The notes beneath the pieces are model-generated. The model had not been told where the DNA came from. It ran no database searches and saw nothing but the letters and a program-made list of their open reading frames with translations. Shown one piece after another: positions 46,643 through 59,645 of a stretch of DNA of 64,000 nucleotides. Position 1 is the first letter of the stretch; each line of letters opens with the position of its first letter. Both the position numbers and the translations under genes were made by a program. Origin of the DNA: Voacanga thouarsii (taxonomy: Eukaryota; Streptophyta; Magnoliopsida; Gentianales; Apocynaceae); NCBI GenBank assembly GCA_026120185.1, contig JANUWF010001699.1, forward strand, positions 598,001 through 662,000, in the 5' to 3' direction.

Positions 46643-49600
46643 TCCCTACTATTAAACCACACACCAAATCTTAGACATTGTAGAATTCACCAAGATCTCG
46701 CACTCGGTTTTTGTCCAAATTATTAGTTGATATTTGCAACATATTTATTACATCAATCAATATTAGCTAGTTCGATTTGATTTCGGTCAATTAGGACTGC
46801 ACGTTTGATTTCTTTTTATTGGTCGTAAATATTCCTTACAAAATATTGCCTGCATATGAATTTTGCATATTGATTAACATGTTTTACGAGCATTAATGGT
46901 CACGAAGCTCTCCCTGGTATGTATTACAACTAAATTAGCTTTATCAAATAAAACCCGGAGAGTTCTTGGTTGCATGGATTTAACAATTGTAGCCCTAAAT
47001 TCACTTTTATGACGAAGTCAACAATTGTTACCTGCTATGGCCTATGTACTTGCTTTATATGATGTAATGTTTTTCAATAAGATTAGGATCTCTCAATGAC
47101 AAAGATTTACAAATTCACATGTAGAGTCAAGAACATTGGACTATTTAGATTTTAATGATTGTCACAAAATGAAGGCCTGTGGTTCCCACAATAAGCAAGT
47201 TGCTGCAAGAAGAAAAGGATACATCTGGTTCTTATTTGTTGTTATTCATCTCCAAAAGCATCATTTCCGACATAATTTATCTTCCGGACGTAAAAATTGA
47301 CTAATGTTGTTTCTTTTTGAGGTTCTTAACCGTGGTTAATTTTCAAAACAATTGTCTCCTACCAATTAGGACTCTCATTCTTAACTAGCCCATTGCACAA
47401 ATACTAAAACCTAAGGCCATGTGTTCCATATTCTAGCCAAGTCACTTCTATTCCCTTGCCCTTCGAATTATCAAATACTTGTGTCTGTATTTATTTTGGA
47501 TTAGATTCTTATCTTATTCTCCGTTAATATAACTGAAGTCGGTGTTTTGTCGTGTTTAATAGGGTTAAAATTGAAGGCAATGAGAAAGTGTAGGAAGCAG
47601 TGCAATTATTATTTGACACTACAAGTGCTGAAATTTAGGAGCCAACAGCAAAGAATGCATCCTACCAAATGTATGGAGGTTTTACTGCCAACATGGTGAT
47701 GATCTCTAGCAGAAATAGAAATATGGCTGCCGTGTTGATGGGGAGAACCCAATGATTGTGTAATGGCATCTTTTATGAATATCTTGTATGGACTGTGGAG
47801 TGATCATTACCCAAATCAAGAAGCCCTTTTCCCCCATATTTTTATGCATTCATTTCATGGTACAGCAATTTGGCATAGAAAATTTTATGCTGTCCGAAAT
47901 GTTATGGAGCTCTGCTTCGCTTTGTGAAGGTCAGAAACACCAATAAATATGTCCCCATACTCGATACCTTCGTTGCCAGAAACTCCTTACTCCCCCATAC
48001 CCAATTTCAGCTCACTTCCCATACAGCTAGCTTCTTTTTCCTTTGTTTTGGCTACTTCCTCTTAGGGTTTGCATGAGAGTGAGGGAAAAAGCCTGTTCAG
48101 TCGCTCCAGGGTTAATCAATAAATTCTGGATTCTTGAATTTTGGGAGAATATATATATATATATATAGTCCAAATTAGTTCGAATTGTAGAAAAAGCACG
48201 TTAGCAAGGACTAGGTGTCCCTAGCCACCCTCAACTGACCCGGATCTTGTCCTCCCATTCTACTAAATGGAATGCAAAAATTGAACCTATATCTGTTAAT
48301 TTATCCCACTGATCAAAACATATAAATCACGTCCCTCCATGCCATGCCTCTATCACAAAACTGAGGATCTTCACCACGAGAATGTGATTCAGATCATAGC
48401 CAAATGCATATATTAACTACATTCTGTTCAACTCAACTACATTCTGCCCCAGCAACATGGAAATCAAGGAAACAACGGTGGAAATGTTTGAACTTTTCTA
48501 TGATGAATGCCAGAAGAGATTGTACCATCACATGCTTACTACTCAGTAAATTAAGACCCTTTTCGGCTTTTGATTTGTGGGCTCTGTTGAAACAAAGAAA
48601 CTTTGGGAAAACCCAACTCACAAAGTCACACGGGTTGTTTAATTGTTTCTATCTTGTTTGCATTTTTTTATAAAAGTGCGATACTGTCCTACGTACCTTT
48701 CTTATCATCCCTGTTTGTGGGCTCCTGACCATCCCACAGCTAAAACCCACTTGCAATTTTCCATATCACACAGCTTCGGAACTGCTAATTCCTTGTACTT
48801 ATCTGCAGCTGTTCATGAAAAGGTTGCAGATTCGAGTTGATCTTGTAGTTAGTAATTTGGATGGCTGATACATGGTATAGAAAGTTTTGAATCAATTTGT
48901 CTAGTTATTTATTTGAATACACATAGAATCAGAATGAATCGCTTTGTGGCTATATATTACTAGTTTTTTTTACAAATTAAATGAATTATGGAATGTTCTA
49001 TTAGAAAAATAATCTTCCTGGTGTGAGTTTTCGGCCGGAGAATTGCAAGGTGTAAGAGTTTTCTTTATCTCTAACATTTGTATATTGTTTCAAGTACATA
49101 CAAATGTAAGACAAATTTCATTCGAAATATTTTTTAAAAATATCTCAATAATTTCACATACATTTTTAGTATTAAAGATAATCTATTGACGCTTGTGGAA
49201 TAAATCCATATTGTATGTACGTTTTAAATGAATCATCACTCAATGTTCTCCAATGTTACTGTTTTTGTATCAAACTACCTCTTGAGAATGTTGAGTGTAA
49301 GTATCAATCTTATGATACATGAATTTGACAACACTGGTTTATAAAAGGAGAAGAGGATAGGGAGGGAAAGAGAAAAAGTACCTTTATTTCTAATAGAAGA
49401 GGGGAAATAATGACAAATTAAAGCTTTCATTACCTTCAATTTTAAAGGAAATGATTTACTAACATGAAGAGGAAGTTAGTTTCCCCTTCAATTTACTCCT
49501 CACCTTCCTTTCCCTCTAACCAAATACAGAAAATAATCAATTTGCTCCCTTCTTTTTTTTTTTTTCCATATTTTGATTCCAACTAAATGAAGTGTGCAAG

Positions 49601-51590
49601 GAACAAACTTTAAAGATCAAAAGTATAATATTTATGCAAGAAAAGTGTTATTTTTGAAAGGGGAATAAAGTGATAAGCGATTTGAGTTGTTATTGTAGAC
49701 TTTGAGAACGCTACTACTACTACGAGGAGTGTGGGCATGGGTTAGATTATAGACTTCAAACAACGAGGGGGCAATTGGAATTTGTCTTTGCTAATGATCT
49801 TGATTTGGTTGATATATGCGGCTGATTATGTTAGAAGAATAGTGGTCCTATGACGCTGTGCCACAGAAGAGGAGGTCCATCCTACCCAGAGAGCACGAAG
49901 AACTCTGTTTCGGTACGAAAAGCAACGTAGAGCTTTGTTCCCTGGTGATCATCAACGTTTCAGTATGATCAGAACAGGACCAATCTAAAAGCTTCACAGA
50001 TCAATCAAATGCATTATTACCATTCGTTTCTCTATTCAAAGAAACTGCTGCAAACAACTGTGCAGACAGCCATATGGCACAACCGCACAAGAATAAAAAT
50101 ATTAATTCATAACTTACCGTTGAACTGTCTATTGTAACAAAAAAGAAAGATAACATATAAATATATTCTAATGACTTTCATTGTCAAGGTGGCCTGAAAT
50201 TGATCCGTATAGATATACAACTGCAGTAGAACATGAAAGTTCATAGTTTTAGAAGTTTAAAGGTAGATTAATATATAATCTAGAAAATTCTTTTATATGA
50301 TAATTTTTTTCTTAAAATGTATTTTTTTAGAACGAAGTTAGACTTGTACGTTGTTTAATACATTATCAAAGTCAAACTTAATCTAATATTGAACAACTTG
50401 TAGATATCTAATCTTACAAACTTCACATTCTAAACTGTCCGATCCTAAGTATAGAGGAGTGTTTTGAATTATTTTACATCAGATAATTGTCCTATAGATT
50501 GTCTCTTATAAGCTTTAGACAATCTTTCTCCTATATATAAATCATTTTTTAAAATAAAATTAAATTCACATTTTTTTCAGAATGATACGGGGATAGTGAT
50601 GTGTGGGGAAATTTTTGTCTTCTCTTTGATGTTCTACATGTTGTTAGCCCTAGAGAACAAATTAAGGCGTTGGTCGGAAACTGAGTAACTTTTTTTCTTT
50701 TTTTTCAATGTATTCAGGTGTCTGATATGTCATGTTTTCAAAAAAGTTTGGGGTTTTTTTTCTAAATTTGCAGGATGGAAACACAAGATGGATTTGCCCA
50801 TTTGATAGCTCTTTAGTGATTTTCTAACACTATGTTTTACATTGACATTTATGGAGTGTTGTGTGAGAGAATCATTTGTTTGATATGCAAATGAATCTAA
50901 TCATTTGGTGAGTAAGTAATTGTGATCAAATTGTGATTTGGAGGAAGATTTCCCCACATGCCTCAGAACTAATGCTTCAATATAATACAGAGAAGATCGC
51001 ATTAGAAGAGCCATATCAACCTTAAGAACTATTCAACGAATGTCGTTTGATTATTATGATAGCACTAAACACTCTTCTTCCTCCTCTTCTTCTTCTTTTT
51101 TTTTTTTTTTAAGGAATGGAATCTATATTAATATCAATTAGTAAAAAAAAATACAAGTACAATCAGAGGGTAAGCATACCCTTGGCAAGTATAGGAGCAA
51201 ATATTTGCATCCTAGAATCTTAGCGCTCTTTTTAGATTCAATTTACCATATGCCAGTGAAAAGTACTCCCTAGTGTCACTTTTGTGACAATTATTTCTCA
51301 GTTTATGAAAAACATATATATTTATTTATTTATTTAAATTATTTTTTTATCATCATTATGTTTACAAAGATTCAATCCTTTTTTCCCCTAGTCAATAAAT
51401 GCTTGATCATAGGAGTGTATTTGTACTTGGATTGTAACTCATTTGGGAAGAATTTATATGAATTAAAAAAATTAGAAAATATGTCAATTTAAGGAGAAAT
51501 AAATCACATTTTGTGTATAAATGACAAAATTTTTTATAAATAAAATTTTTTTAATTAAATTAAAGTTTTAATTTAGGCTGAATAGCAATC
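46643..51590. other. Intergenic DNA, possible non-coding transcripts
   Basis: Five kilobases with no convincing coding frame. Stretches at 47600-48100, 48220-48840 and 49690-50060 have a more balanced base composition than the surroundings and could be transcribed non-coding or decayed genic DNA. Short overlapping frames on both strands at 48404-48673 do not resemble a known family. A weak inverted repeat (about 49340-49515, GGGAGGGAAAGAG and its complement) may be a MITE. Confidence 0.4.
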
Positions 51591-52435
51591 TGAGTACTCC
51601 TACTCCAGAAAGGCAAACAAATAGAAGACAAAACGAGCAGTGGCAGCCGAAATTGAAAAATGAATAGAACAAAACGGAGCATTTTTTTTTTTTTTTTCTT
51701 TTCTGGATCGATCTCCTTTCGCAATCGCGATTAACCCGCACCGACCACGGGTGCGTTAAACCAGGATCCGCTGACGCCACCCGTATCTTCAACCAGCTCG
51801 CTCAAGCCAAGCTACGAGACCAAGCCGAGCCGATTCTTTTCCACTCCGCTTATCACAACCCATCCCACCAAAAATATCTCCAAAACGGTCGAAATTACCG
51901 GAAATAGCCGGTGGAAACAAAATTGCATTTGGGTTGAATTTGAGGTTCATTTCAATTTTCATTTGCCAAAAACTTCCCAAGTGTACCTAACCGCAGTCAG
52001 ATTCTAACCCTTGCATCTGACCCCAGTTTGGTTTTATTTAAAGAGTGAGAAATTGTGAAAGCCCAGCTGGGTTGTGAACTGGTTTTACTGATTCCTCACT
52101 CCAAACCCCTCTTCTTCTTCTCTCTCCTTCTTTCTCAAACCCTTTTTTTTTTCTTTTGTAGATGAACAGTCCTAGACCATTGTCAGCAAAACCTAGTAGC
52201 GCAAAAACCAGTAGTTCTTGAAGTGATTGAGTAATGATGTAGAGAGAGAAAGTAATAAGAGAGCAAGAAAAGAAAGTGTGGCTCTTAATTACTTCTGAAC
52301 TGGGTTTTGGTCATTAGGCTGGTGGTGGTGGTTTTGGCTTTTGGTGGTGTAGGTCTTCATAATAATTTTTTGGGTTTTGCTTTTGCTTTGGTTTGCTTCT
52401 TGATTGTATAAATCCCTTTTGCTGCTTCCTTTTTA
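51591..52435 (+). promoter_or_regulatory. Promoter region of the HD-Zip gene
   Basis: This is the 5' region of the HD-Zip gene. A GC-richer block at 51700-51790 holds GCACCGACC, with the ACCGAC core of drought-responsive elements, and TGACGCCAC. A weak TATA-like TTATTTAAAG lies near 52035. A better TATAAAT lies at 52407-52413. A 19-codon uORF (52162-52221) starts right after a TTTTGTAG pyrimidine tract. Which box is used decides whether the leader is about 790 bp or about 420 bp. The sequence alone does not settle it. Confidence 0.5.
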
Positions 52436-52597
52436 ATGGGTTCAGAGGTGGTAGAGGAAGTATTGAAAAAGGAGAAGGATGGAGTATCCAAGAAAGAGAA
52501 TAACTTGCATGTTGTTGAATCATTTTGCATACAAAACTGTGCAAGGTGGGCTTGTTCTGGACATGTATATTATGGTTTCATGCCATTTAGCAAGTGA
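52436..52597 (+). CDS. 53-codon upstream ORF of the HD-Zip gene
   Basis: An ATG-started frame in the HD-Zip leader region, ending 260 bp before the main start and separated from it by a stop. The peptide starts MGSEVVEEVLKKEKDGVSKK, a charged N half. It ends CARWACSGHVYYGFMPFSK, a Cys/Trp/Tyr/His-rich tail that looks selected rather than random. Conserved-peptide uORFs are known in several plant transcription factor genes, including one HD-Zip I gene (ATHB1), where the nascent peptide limits translation of the main ORF. I infer a similar role but cannot confirm conservation here. The TATAAAT at 52407 would place transcription start at or after this ATG, in which case it would not be in the mRNA. 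Confidence 0.5.
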   Translation: MGSEVVEEVLKKEKDGVSKKENNLHVVESFCIQNCARWACSGHVYYGFMPFSK

Positions 52598-52685
52598 CTA
52601 AAAACAAAACTATAGCATTCGGCTAGCTCTCGACTGCTACCGCTACACACTCAAATCTTCTTCTTGAGCTCTGTGTTCTGTCTGT

Positions 52686-52708
52686 CTCCCTCCCTCCCTC
52701 CCTCCCTT
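52686..52708 (+). repeat. (TCCC)n tract in the leader
   Basis: About five to six TCCC units in the 5' leader of the HD-Zip gene. The opposite strand is G-rich. Pyrimidine-rich leaders are common in plant regulatory genes. Confidence 0.85.
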
Positions 52709-52857
52709 TCTAGCAAGCAACAACAATTTTGTTCTCTACTTCACTTTAACATCAAGAGATAAAAATCGAAGTTACAGAGTGGTCTCTACTCTCTGATCTA
52801 AATAGATCTGTTTGAGAAGAGTAGTACACTTTTTTGCTATTTGATCAGTCATCAGTC

Positions 52858-54314
52858 ATGAAGAGACTTGGCAGCTCTGATTCCTTGGGCGCTTTGATGT
52901 CCATGTGTCCAACTTCAGCAGGTGCTCTATTACTATCCTCTTATAATGGCTTAAATTTCTTTTCCAAAGATTCAATGTACCCATAGCATGTTTGCTTGTC
53001 CCCAACCTTTTTTCTGTAATCAATCTCCTTAAATTTCATAAATAAAACTAGTTAATGTACAAGAACAGCTGTTTTCCTGTTTTAGTAACTATGTCATCCT
53101 TCAGTTTTTACCATTGTGGGTTCCCTATTTCCAGTCTTAGCTTTGTTGTAGGAAAGAATATGTCCCCTGTACTCGGTTTGTACTCACTGTTTCCTCTTTC
53201 TTCCTTTCTGTTTTTGCTGGTTTAGATGAGCACAACCAAGGAAGCACCCACGTTTACCCCAGGGAGTTTCAGTCCATGTTGGAAGGCTTAGATGAGGAGG
53301 GCTGCGTGGAAGAATCCGGCCACGTCCCGGAGAAGAAAAGAAGGCTAAGCGTGGATCAAGTTAAGGCATTAGAGAAGAACTTTGAAGTTGAAAACAAGCT
53401 TGAACCAGAGAGAAAAGTGAAGCTTGCCCAAGAACTTGGATTGCAGCCTAGACAAGTTGCTGTTTGGTTCCAAAACCGCCGTGCCAGGTGGAAAACCAAG
53501 CAATTGGAGAGGGACTACGGCCTCCTCAAAGCCAATTATGAAGCACTGAAACACAACTATGAAACTCTCCAACATGATAATGAAGCTCTAGTCAAAGAGG
53601 TACTTGTCAATCAAATTCAATGCTCAAGAGAAAATAGATCTGTTTTAAAAAGATAAGCAACTTTCTTTCTTCTTTGGAATTTTGCGTAGACATCTGAATA
53701 CATTTTGCTGTTCGATTTTGGATGTGTAGATTCGTGAACTGAAAGCGAAGTTGCAAGATGACAAAGGCGAAAGCAAAGTTTCAGTAAAAGAAGAGGCGAT
53801 GGTATCTGAATGCGACGACAAGGAAGTCATAGATCATCATCATCATCATCAACAACCAAACAAAGCAAAAGCTCCTGTGGATATTATTCCTGAATGTGAT
53901 GAGGATGCAACAGAGCTCAACTTTGAGAGCTTCAACAGCAGCAATGGCGGATTAATGGGTGCATCAATTTTTACTGATTTTAAAGATGGATCATCTGATA
54001 GTGACACAAGTGCCATTTTGAATGAAGACAACAACAATAGTAGCCCAAATGCTGCTATTTCCTCCTCTGGAGGTGGTGGCGTTCTTCAGAGCCCACATCA
54101 GTTCTTCAGCTGCTCTTCACTATCATCCATGAGTGGCTTCCAATTTTCAGACTCGAAAGCAGCAATTCTGGGAGATGCCCACAGAGCATATCAGCCACAG
54201 TTTGTAAAGATTGAGGAGCATAATTTTTTCAGCGGTGATGACTCATGCAGTACTTTCTTTACTGATGATCAACCCCCCACTCTCCATTGGGACTGTCCTG
54301 AGGACTGGAATTGA
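52858..54314 (+). CDS. HD-Zip class I transcription factor (ATHB6/16/5 type)
   Basis: Exons 52858-52921, 53226-53599 and 53730-54314 encode 340 residues. Introns of 304 and 130 bp have GT-AG ends (donors CAG/GTGCTC and GAG/GTACTT; acceptors TTTAG and TGTAG). The N terminus [18 protein letters not shown] is typical of the ATHB6-like clade and fixes the start. The homeodomain spans about 57-116 and ends in recognition helix [13 protein letters not shown]. The leucine zipper follows at once with perfect heptad leucines 115, 122, 129, 136, 143 and 150; the second intron splits it after residue 146. The C region holds KVSVKEE (a possible sumoylation site), a five-His run at 182-186, Ser- and acid-rich stretches and an aromatic tail [10 protein letters not shown] of the activation (AHA) type. 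Members act as dimers on CAATNATTG in the nucleus, often in ABA and growth responses. The frame is intact and it is the only apparent functional gene in the window. Confidence 0.95.
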
Positions 54315-54560
54315 TCGAGAATCAAGGATCAAGAGAGACCCACCAACCCTAGCCAAAATCCAAGAAATAACAGCACCAAAAAATAATGGAAAAAAATGCC
54401 ATTTCCCACTTTGCCACCCCAAGAAAAAAGTTTTGTATAGTGGTAATTTTCATTAGTGGAATCATCATCATTGTGTAATTAAGCAAGGTCTTCCTCTTCA
54501 TTGTACAAAAATGGAGTTGCAAGTTCATCAGGATTATAAGAAAGAGAAAGAGAGACAAAA
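54315..54560 (+). other. 3' untranslated region of the HD-Zip gene
   Basis: Directly after the TGA. AAATAATGG near 54380 and GTAATTAAG near 54475 could serve as weak polyadenylation signals. No standard AATAAA was seen, so the end is approximate. Confidence 0.4.
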
Positions 54561-56196
54561 GGGTGGCAGGAGATGACAGTGAGAGTTCACGTGGGAGTGT
54601 AGACTACTAGACTGCAGAGAAGATGGAGAATGAGAAGATGAAAGCGTGGGGTTTTGGGTAAAGCCTTCGGGGGAATGATTAGGTAATGGGTAGTAATTGA
54701 AATTGAACTTTCGCACACGCTTTTATGTGTTGGAGATGAAAAAAGCGTTCAAAGATCCACATCATGATGAGGGAAATTTTCCTGTAATGGTGGAACTATA
54801 ATAAGAAGACGGCCAACGTATACATCATCCCTCCAATTTTTACAGCTTTTTAGTATTCCATGAAAGGACAAAAGTCCCATCAACGACTCAAGAATGGTAG
54901 TTTTTTTTCCCCAAACCCCTAAAAAAAGAAAAAGAAATAATAAGTAATATTTTTCTTTTTAATATTGGAGTATAAATTTCAATTATTGAATTATTAATTT
55001 AACAATAAATTTTCAGAAATTTATATTTGTATTTTAGGTATGATCCTTAAAGTTTGCAAATTTTTTGCCTCATATATATAATTATATATAAGAGGACAGT
55101 AGATTTGAATCAAATTTATGACTATATGATTAAGATATATAAGTATGCTTTTTTGGGTTATTTTTGAATTTTTTTTTCATGCCTTTCTTTCAAGTGGAGG
55201 ATATCTTAATATGCTAAATTGGTAAATCTTGACTTGAAAGTTTTTAAAGTAAAACTGAAGGTAACTTGTTCTTCTCTTTGGGATGAACTTTCAAAGCTAG
55301 TGTTTTCTTTCATTTTCAAAATTGATTTTCTGCCTTTAATTTTTTTTTACGTTCTTTGCAATTGGTCCTCTAAAATGAAAATTTTTCCAAAGGAAAAAGA
55401 CACTGAAGAACAAAGGGTATGACCGCAACCTTGAAAAATATGGCAATATTTTTCGATCAGGTTGTTGCATCTCTTTAAAAGCAAAATATAGCATAGCAAA
55501 TCTAATATTGTTACCTTTAAAGAATCTTACAGAGATTAAAGAAATACTAAAATAGAAAAAGATTGATTTATCACTTCTCTTAATTTAATAAATATTAAAA
55601 AATTATTTATTTATTTGTTGCTTTTTTCTTACTTTTTTTGGCTTCTCTTTTAGAAAACGGAGAGACGTATAAAAAAGATTGAAAATAGCATATAAAATCG
55701 AATTTTTTTTTAAAAAAAATTGAAAATAGGGAAGTCAATATAAAAAAAATTGAAAACCTATTACGTAATGGTTGAATAGATTAATAAATGAAAAAGATAA
55801 AATTAAGGGGGGAAAGGAAATAAATTATTTATTAATTTTACAAAATAACATATATGTGTGTGTAGGAAGAAGTCTCCCCAAAAGCAACAGATATTAAAAA
55901 TTGGAGGGACGAAAACATTTAACTCGAGTTGAAAATTAAAGAAAGAATTTAAATAATACATTGGAACTAACCAAAATAAGGAGGCACTGAATATCATAAC
56001 TATTAATTAGATTGACTCAAATGTTATGAATATATATATAAATGTTTGTATTTTTATAAAAAAATCTAATATGGAATAATCTTTAAGGCAATGACACATA
56101 TGAAAATGTGTCAGTATTTTTCTTCAATTCCACTAGTATGTTGATTAATACTAATGATTATTTTAGTGCTATATGGCTTCAATATTTATTCATATA
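54561..56196. other. Intergenic DNA without genes
   Basis: AT-rich, all longer frames are low-complexity. Nothing is recognised. Confidence 0.5.
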
Positions 56197-56658
56197 CTCT
56201 CCATCCCAAATTATCAATCCATTTTCTAACTTAATTTTTATCCCAAATTATTTGTCCCTTTAAGAAATCAAGATTTAGTATTCTAAATTTACCCCTATTT
56301 AATAGTATTCTATTTTTCAAATATATTAAAATATAATCAAAAATTTATTTTACGAGTTCTACTATTCATACTTATCTCGTTAATTTTCAAGCAATATCAA
56401 TAGTAACTTAGAGAGAGAATTAAATACTCATCAATATTTTGATTTATTTTTTAATAAAAAATAAATATTTAAAAGAGAGAAATAATTTAAAGTTGTATAA
56501 AAAATTTAGAGTTTGTGTACTTCTTAATATAAAGAGAAATATTTATTATTAAATTTTAAAGGTAAGAATATAAAAGAATATTTAACTAATTAAAAAATTT
56601 ACTTTTCTTAATTCCGTATAATTGATTAGAATTGACAGATAATTTAAGACGGAAGGAG
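56197..56658. mobile_element. Stowaway-like MITE
   Basis: The left end CTCTCCATCCCAAATTAT and the reverse complement of the right end, CTCCTTCCGTCTTAAATTAT, are terminal inverted repeats of the CTCCCTCCGT type. TA dinucleotides flank both ends (56195-56196 and 56659-56660). About 462 bp, no coding. Confidence 0.8.
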
Positions 56659-56724
56659 TAAGTGTTTTAACAATAAAAAGGTCTTGTGGGAAGCAAAAAT
56701 GTAAAATATCTTGGACAGAATTAA

Positions 56725-56757
56725 TGTTAGTTGTTTTGAAAGCAGATTAATCCTTAA
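56725..56757 (+). repeat. 33-bp perfect direct repeat, copy 1
   Basis: The 33 bases starting TGTTAGTTGTTTTG and ending AATCCTTAA recur identically at 56814-56846. Confidence 0.9.
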
Positions 56758-56813
56758 ACTAGGAATATCTAAGGATAAGTGCTCCTTCTCTTTTTGGAGA
56801 AGTTACACCATTA

Positions 56814-56846
56814 TGTTAGTTGTTTTGAAAGCAGATTAATCCTTAA
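56814..56846 (+). repeat. 33-bp perfect direct repeat, copy 2
   Basis: Identical to 56725-56757, an 89-bp period. It looks like a recent local duplication or a repair product. Confidence 0.9.
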
Positions 56847-59477
56847 TACGCGTCCGGTCAAAATGAATTATGTCATTTTTTTTTTAGTAGACATATCATA
56901 TTTCAAGTATCTCATGTCTTTCTAGCATATCATATAAATACAAATATTATATATATATATATGAAGGAAAGGGAAATGACAGGCTCTATATGGGGAAAGC
57001 TTTATCCCTGTCAATTGGACAGACAAAATTAATTTCAACTGTTATATCAACATATTAATCAGTCCAGAAATTAAATATACATACCTAATCATGTTAGGAG
57101 AATATTTAATTTTCTTAAGTTTTTGAATGGGCAGAGAGATGTATCTTCATCAATTTTAAGTTGTTATTTCCTCCCCCCTTCTCCACCAACACCCCCCCCT
57201 ACCCTCGAGAGCTCCCTCTCCATTTGCATTAGATTACAAAGGTTCAATAACTACTGAACTCATCTTAACATAATATTGTAGATATGTATTTGTATAATAA
57301 TCGAGTATATACATGATTTATGGTTTTTAAAAAAAAAAATAGAATTTGATATTTAGAATATAAGAAAATCATAATTTCTGAAGGCCATTGTACAAAAGAT
57401 AAATTAAAAAATAAAAAAAAAAATCACACTGATAACTTGTTATAATTATAGATGAGACGTTCTTGTTATAATTGTAGATGAGAGGTGATCTAAAAATAAC
57501 CACTCGTCCCAATATATTTTAAAACCTTCCATTTCTCTTATAAAAATTAATATATTCTTATAAATTTTATATTTTGCAACTTCATTTTTTGAAGTAATTT
57601 TAATATTATTATTTATCACTTGTCCTCAATTTCAAATATTTGAGTCCGTTCCTATAGCATAGAATTTCTACTCAGTAACACTCCCTCGCATCTTTTGTTG
57701 AGAGTTTCATGTTAAAAAAAAATCAGTTAAAAGTTTCTATTTGTCAACTATGTTTGATTTTGGGCAATCTTTTAATATACTACATGAAAAGACACAAAAG
57801 GGGAAGAAAAGGAAAGAAGAATTTTGAATATTAACGTGGGATTTACGCAGGGAATAGAGAGGATTATATTATTGTTATTTGCTAACACAATTATCGAAGG
57901 AATTATTTGAGTTCGAGGACGAGTGAAATTTCTTACTCTTTATTTGAATTTAAATTTTTCTTAAAAATGAGCCTACTGCAAATAGCTTTTCCCGTACATT
58001 TTTTTTCCTGTCATTAAAAACTATTATATGATATACAATTTATTCAGGTGCACTAGGGCAATAATTGAATCAGAAAATAATTTAATTTAATTTAAAATTT
58101 TCAATCTAAATAATTTGTATTTTTCAATATCTATTATCTATTTATAAAATATTATATTTTTATTTTAATTATTTTATCTATAATTTAAATTATTTTTCAA
58201 TTTTAAAAAAATCTCAAAAGTTAAAATTCAAGTACACCCTGAAATGTTACTCTCATAAAGCGGCTACAAATTTCCTTAGGAAAAAGGGAAAAAGAAATGA
58301 TGACAGAGTTAAAAATTTAGTACTTCTACTGAAAAATTTTTAAATGCATCTGGTGCATATCAAATATTTTAAATAATTATATTATATATATATTAAAAAT
58401 AGTATAAAAATATTATATATAATTTTATTAATATTTAATACTATAATTATTTAAAATATTCAGTTGAGGACACCGCACGCAAAAATTTTGCCAAATGGGC
58501 CATGAAAATGTGAAGACAAGATTATGAAAGCAGAGACGGAGAGTGAGATTAAAGAGGCTGGAGAATTAAAAGGAGAGCCACATGATTGGTTCCCTAAAAT
58601 ACGTGTCTCATCACAGCTCACCTTTTTCTCCATCATTTCATTTCTTAACTTTTTGTGCTAAAGTTACCACCTACTCCTATACAATATTCCCCTATACAGG
58701 TTGCTTGCTACTAGCCTGCTAGCTTACTTCACTCCTCTTCTTTTTTTTTTTTTTTTCATTTTATTCTTTTTTTTTCATATAAGATTCTTGTTTCTGTTTT
58801 TTTTATTTAATACTTATATTGAATTTATTTTTTAATACAAATGTTGTTTTAAATAATTAAATTGTTAACTCTTAGTTCTATTCTTCAAAGTAGTATTAAA
58901 TTATCTTGTTTTAGCATTGTATTTTATAATGCAAGTCAATACTTTCATCTAATTTTAAGACTTGTGAAACCAGTGATAAACACCATTTTTAGTTTGTTAA
59001 AATTATATCTAAAGAAATTATAATTTTCTTATTATTAATAAAAAAGTTATAATTACTATTTGAAAGTATGTATAATAAATATTTTTTATTATAGATAAAA
59101 AATATTCAAACTCCAATATGAAATTTTTAACAGTGATCGATTTCGATCAATTCAAAGAAAGAGATAATATAGTTCACACTCTCTATATCTAAAGAAATTA
59201 TAGTTGATAATCTTTAATTTTAAAATTTTTATATTAGGATACATAAAAAAAAATGTCTTTTTTTTCTAAATAAACATATATATTTTTAAAAAATTTCACA
59301 AACAACCTTAATATGTAATATTATAGTCAGTGTACTAATATTGACAAGTAATATAATAACAAATCAAGGTAGATACCAAAAAGATTATTTTCTACTTGTA
59401 GGGTGGAAATTAAGAAAAAAGGCTTCAGCTCCTATCATGTTCCATAAAGCAAACCGTCTTTCTATCTTCTTACCTTT
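56847..59477. other. Intergenic DNA without genes
   Basis: AT-rich with poly-T runs (58740-58780) and A/T palindromic words (58370-58450). No gene or bounded element is recognised. Confidence 0.5.
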
Positions 59478-59499
59478 TTGATGGATACGCATTTGGGCA

Positions 59500-59645
59500 C
59501 AAGCAGGAAATCGGAAATCTCCCCCCACTCCATCACCCTTTCGGGCAAATCACACCCTCGCAGAGATGCACATGGATCCCATCATCCTCCCGCTCCGATT
59601 CTCCTTCGCCGGCGGCCGCGGCCCCGCGAGCAAATAACCGTTTCA
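59500..59645. promoter_or_regulatory. CpG-rich island
   Basis: About 145 bp with many CpG, including GCGGCCGC and CCGCGAGC, in a region otherwise above 70 percent A/T by eye. Frames on both strands are short: a plus-strand frame 59478-59702 rich in Arg/His/Pro, and on the minus strand MMGSMCISARV before a stop. It could be the 5' end of a decayed or unannotated gene, or a promoter. Confidence 0.4.

Noticed and set aside
46145..46726. A 193-codon frame, the longest in the window
   Set aside because: It begins in the poly-G tract, passes a poly-Phe run and a TATA box, and lacks a recognised domain. Only its last third overlaps the 104-bp duplicated block, which is reported separately.
53369..53575. 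Minus-strand frames over the HD-Zip exons
   Set aside because: They are shadows of the real plus-strand exons; the plus strand has the full homeodomain and zipper.
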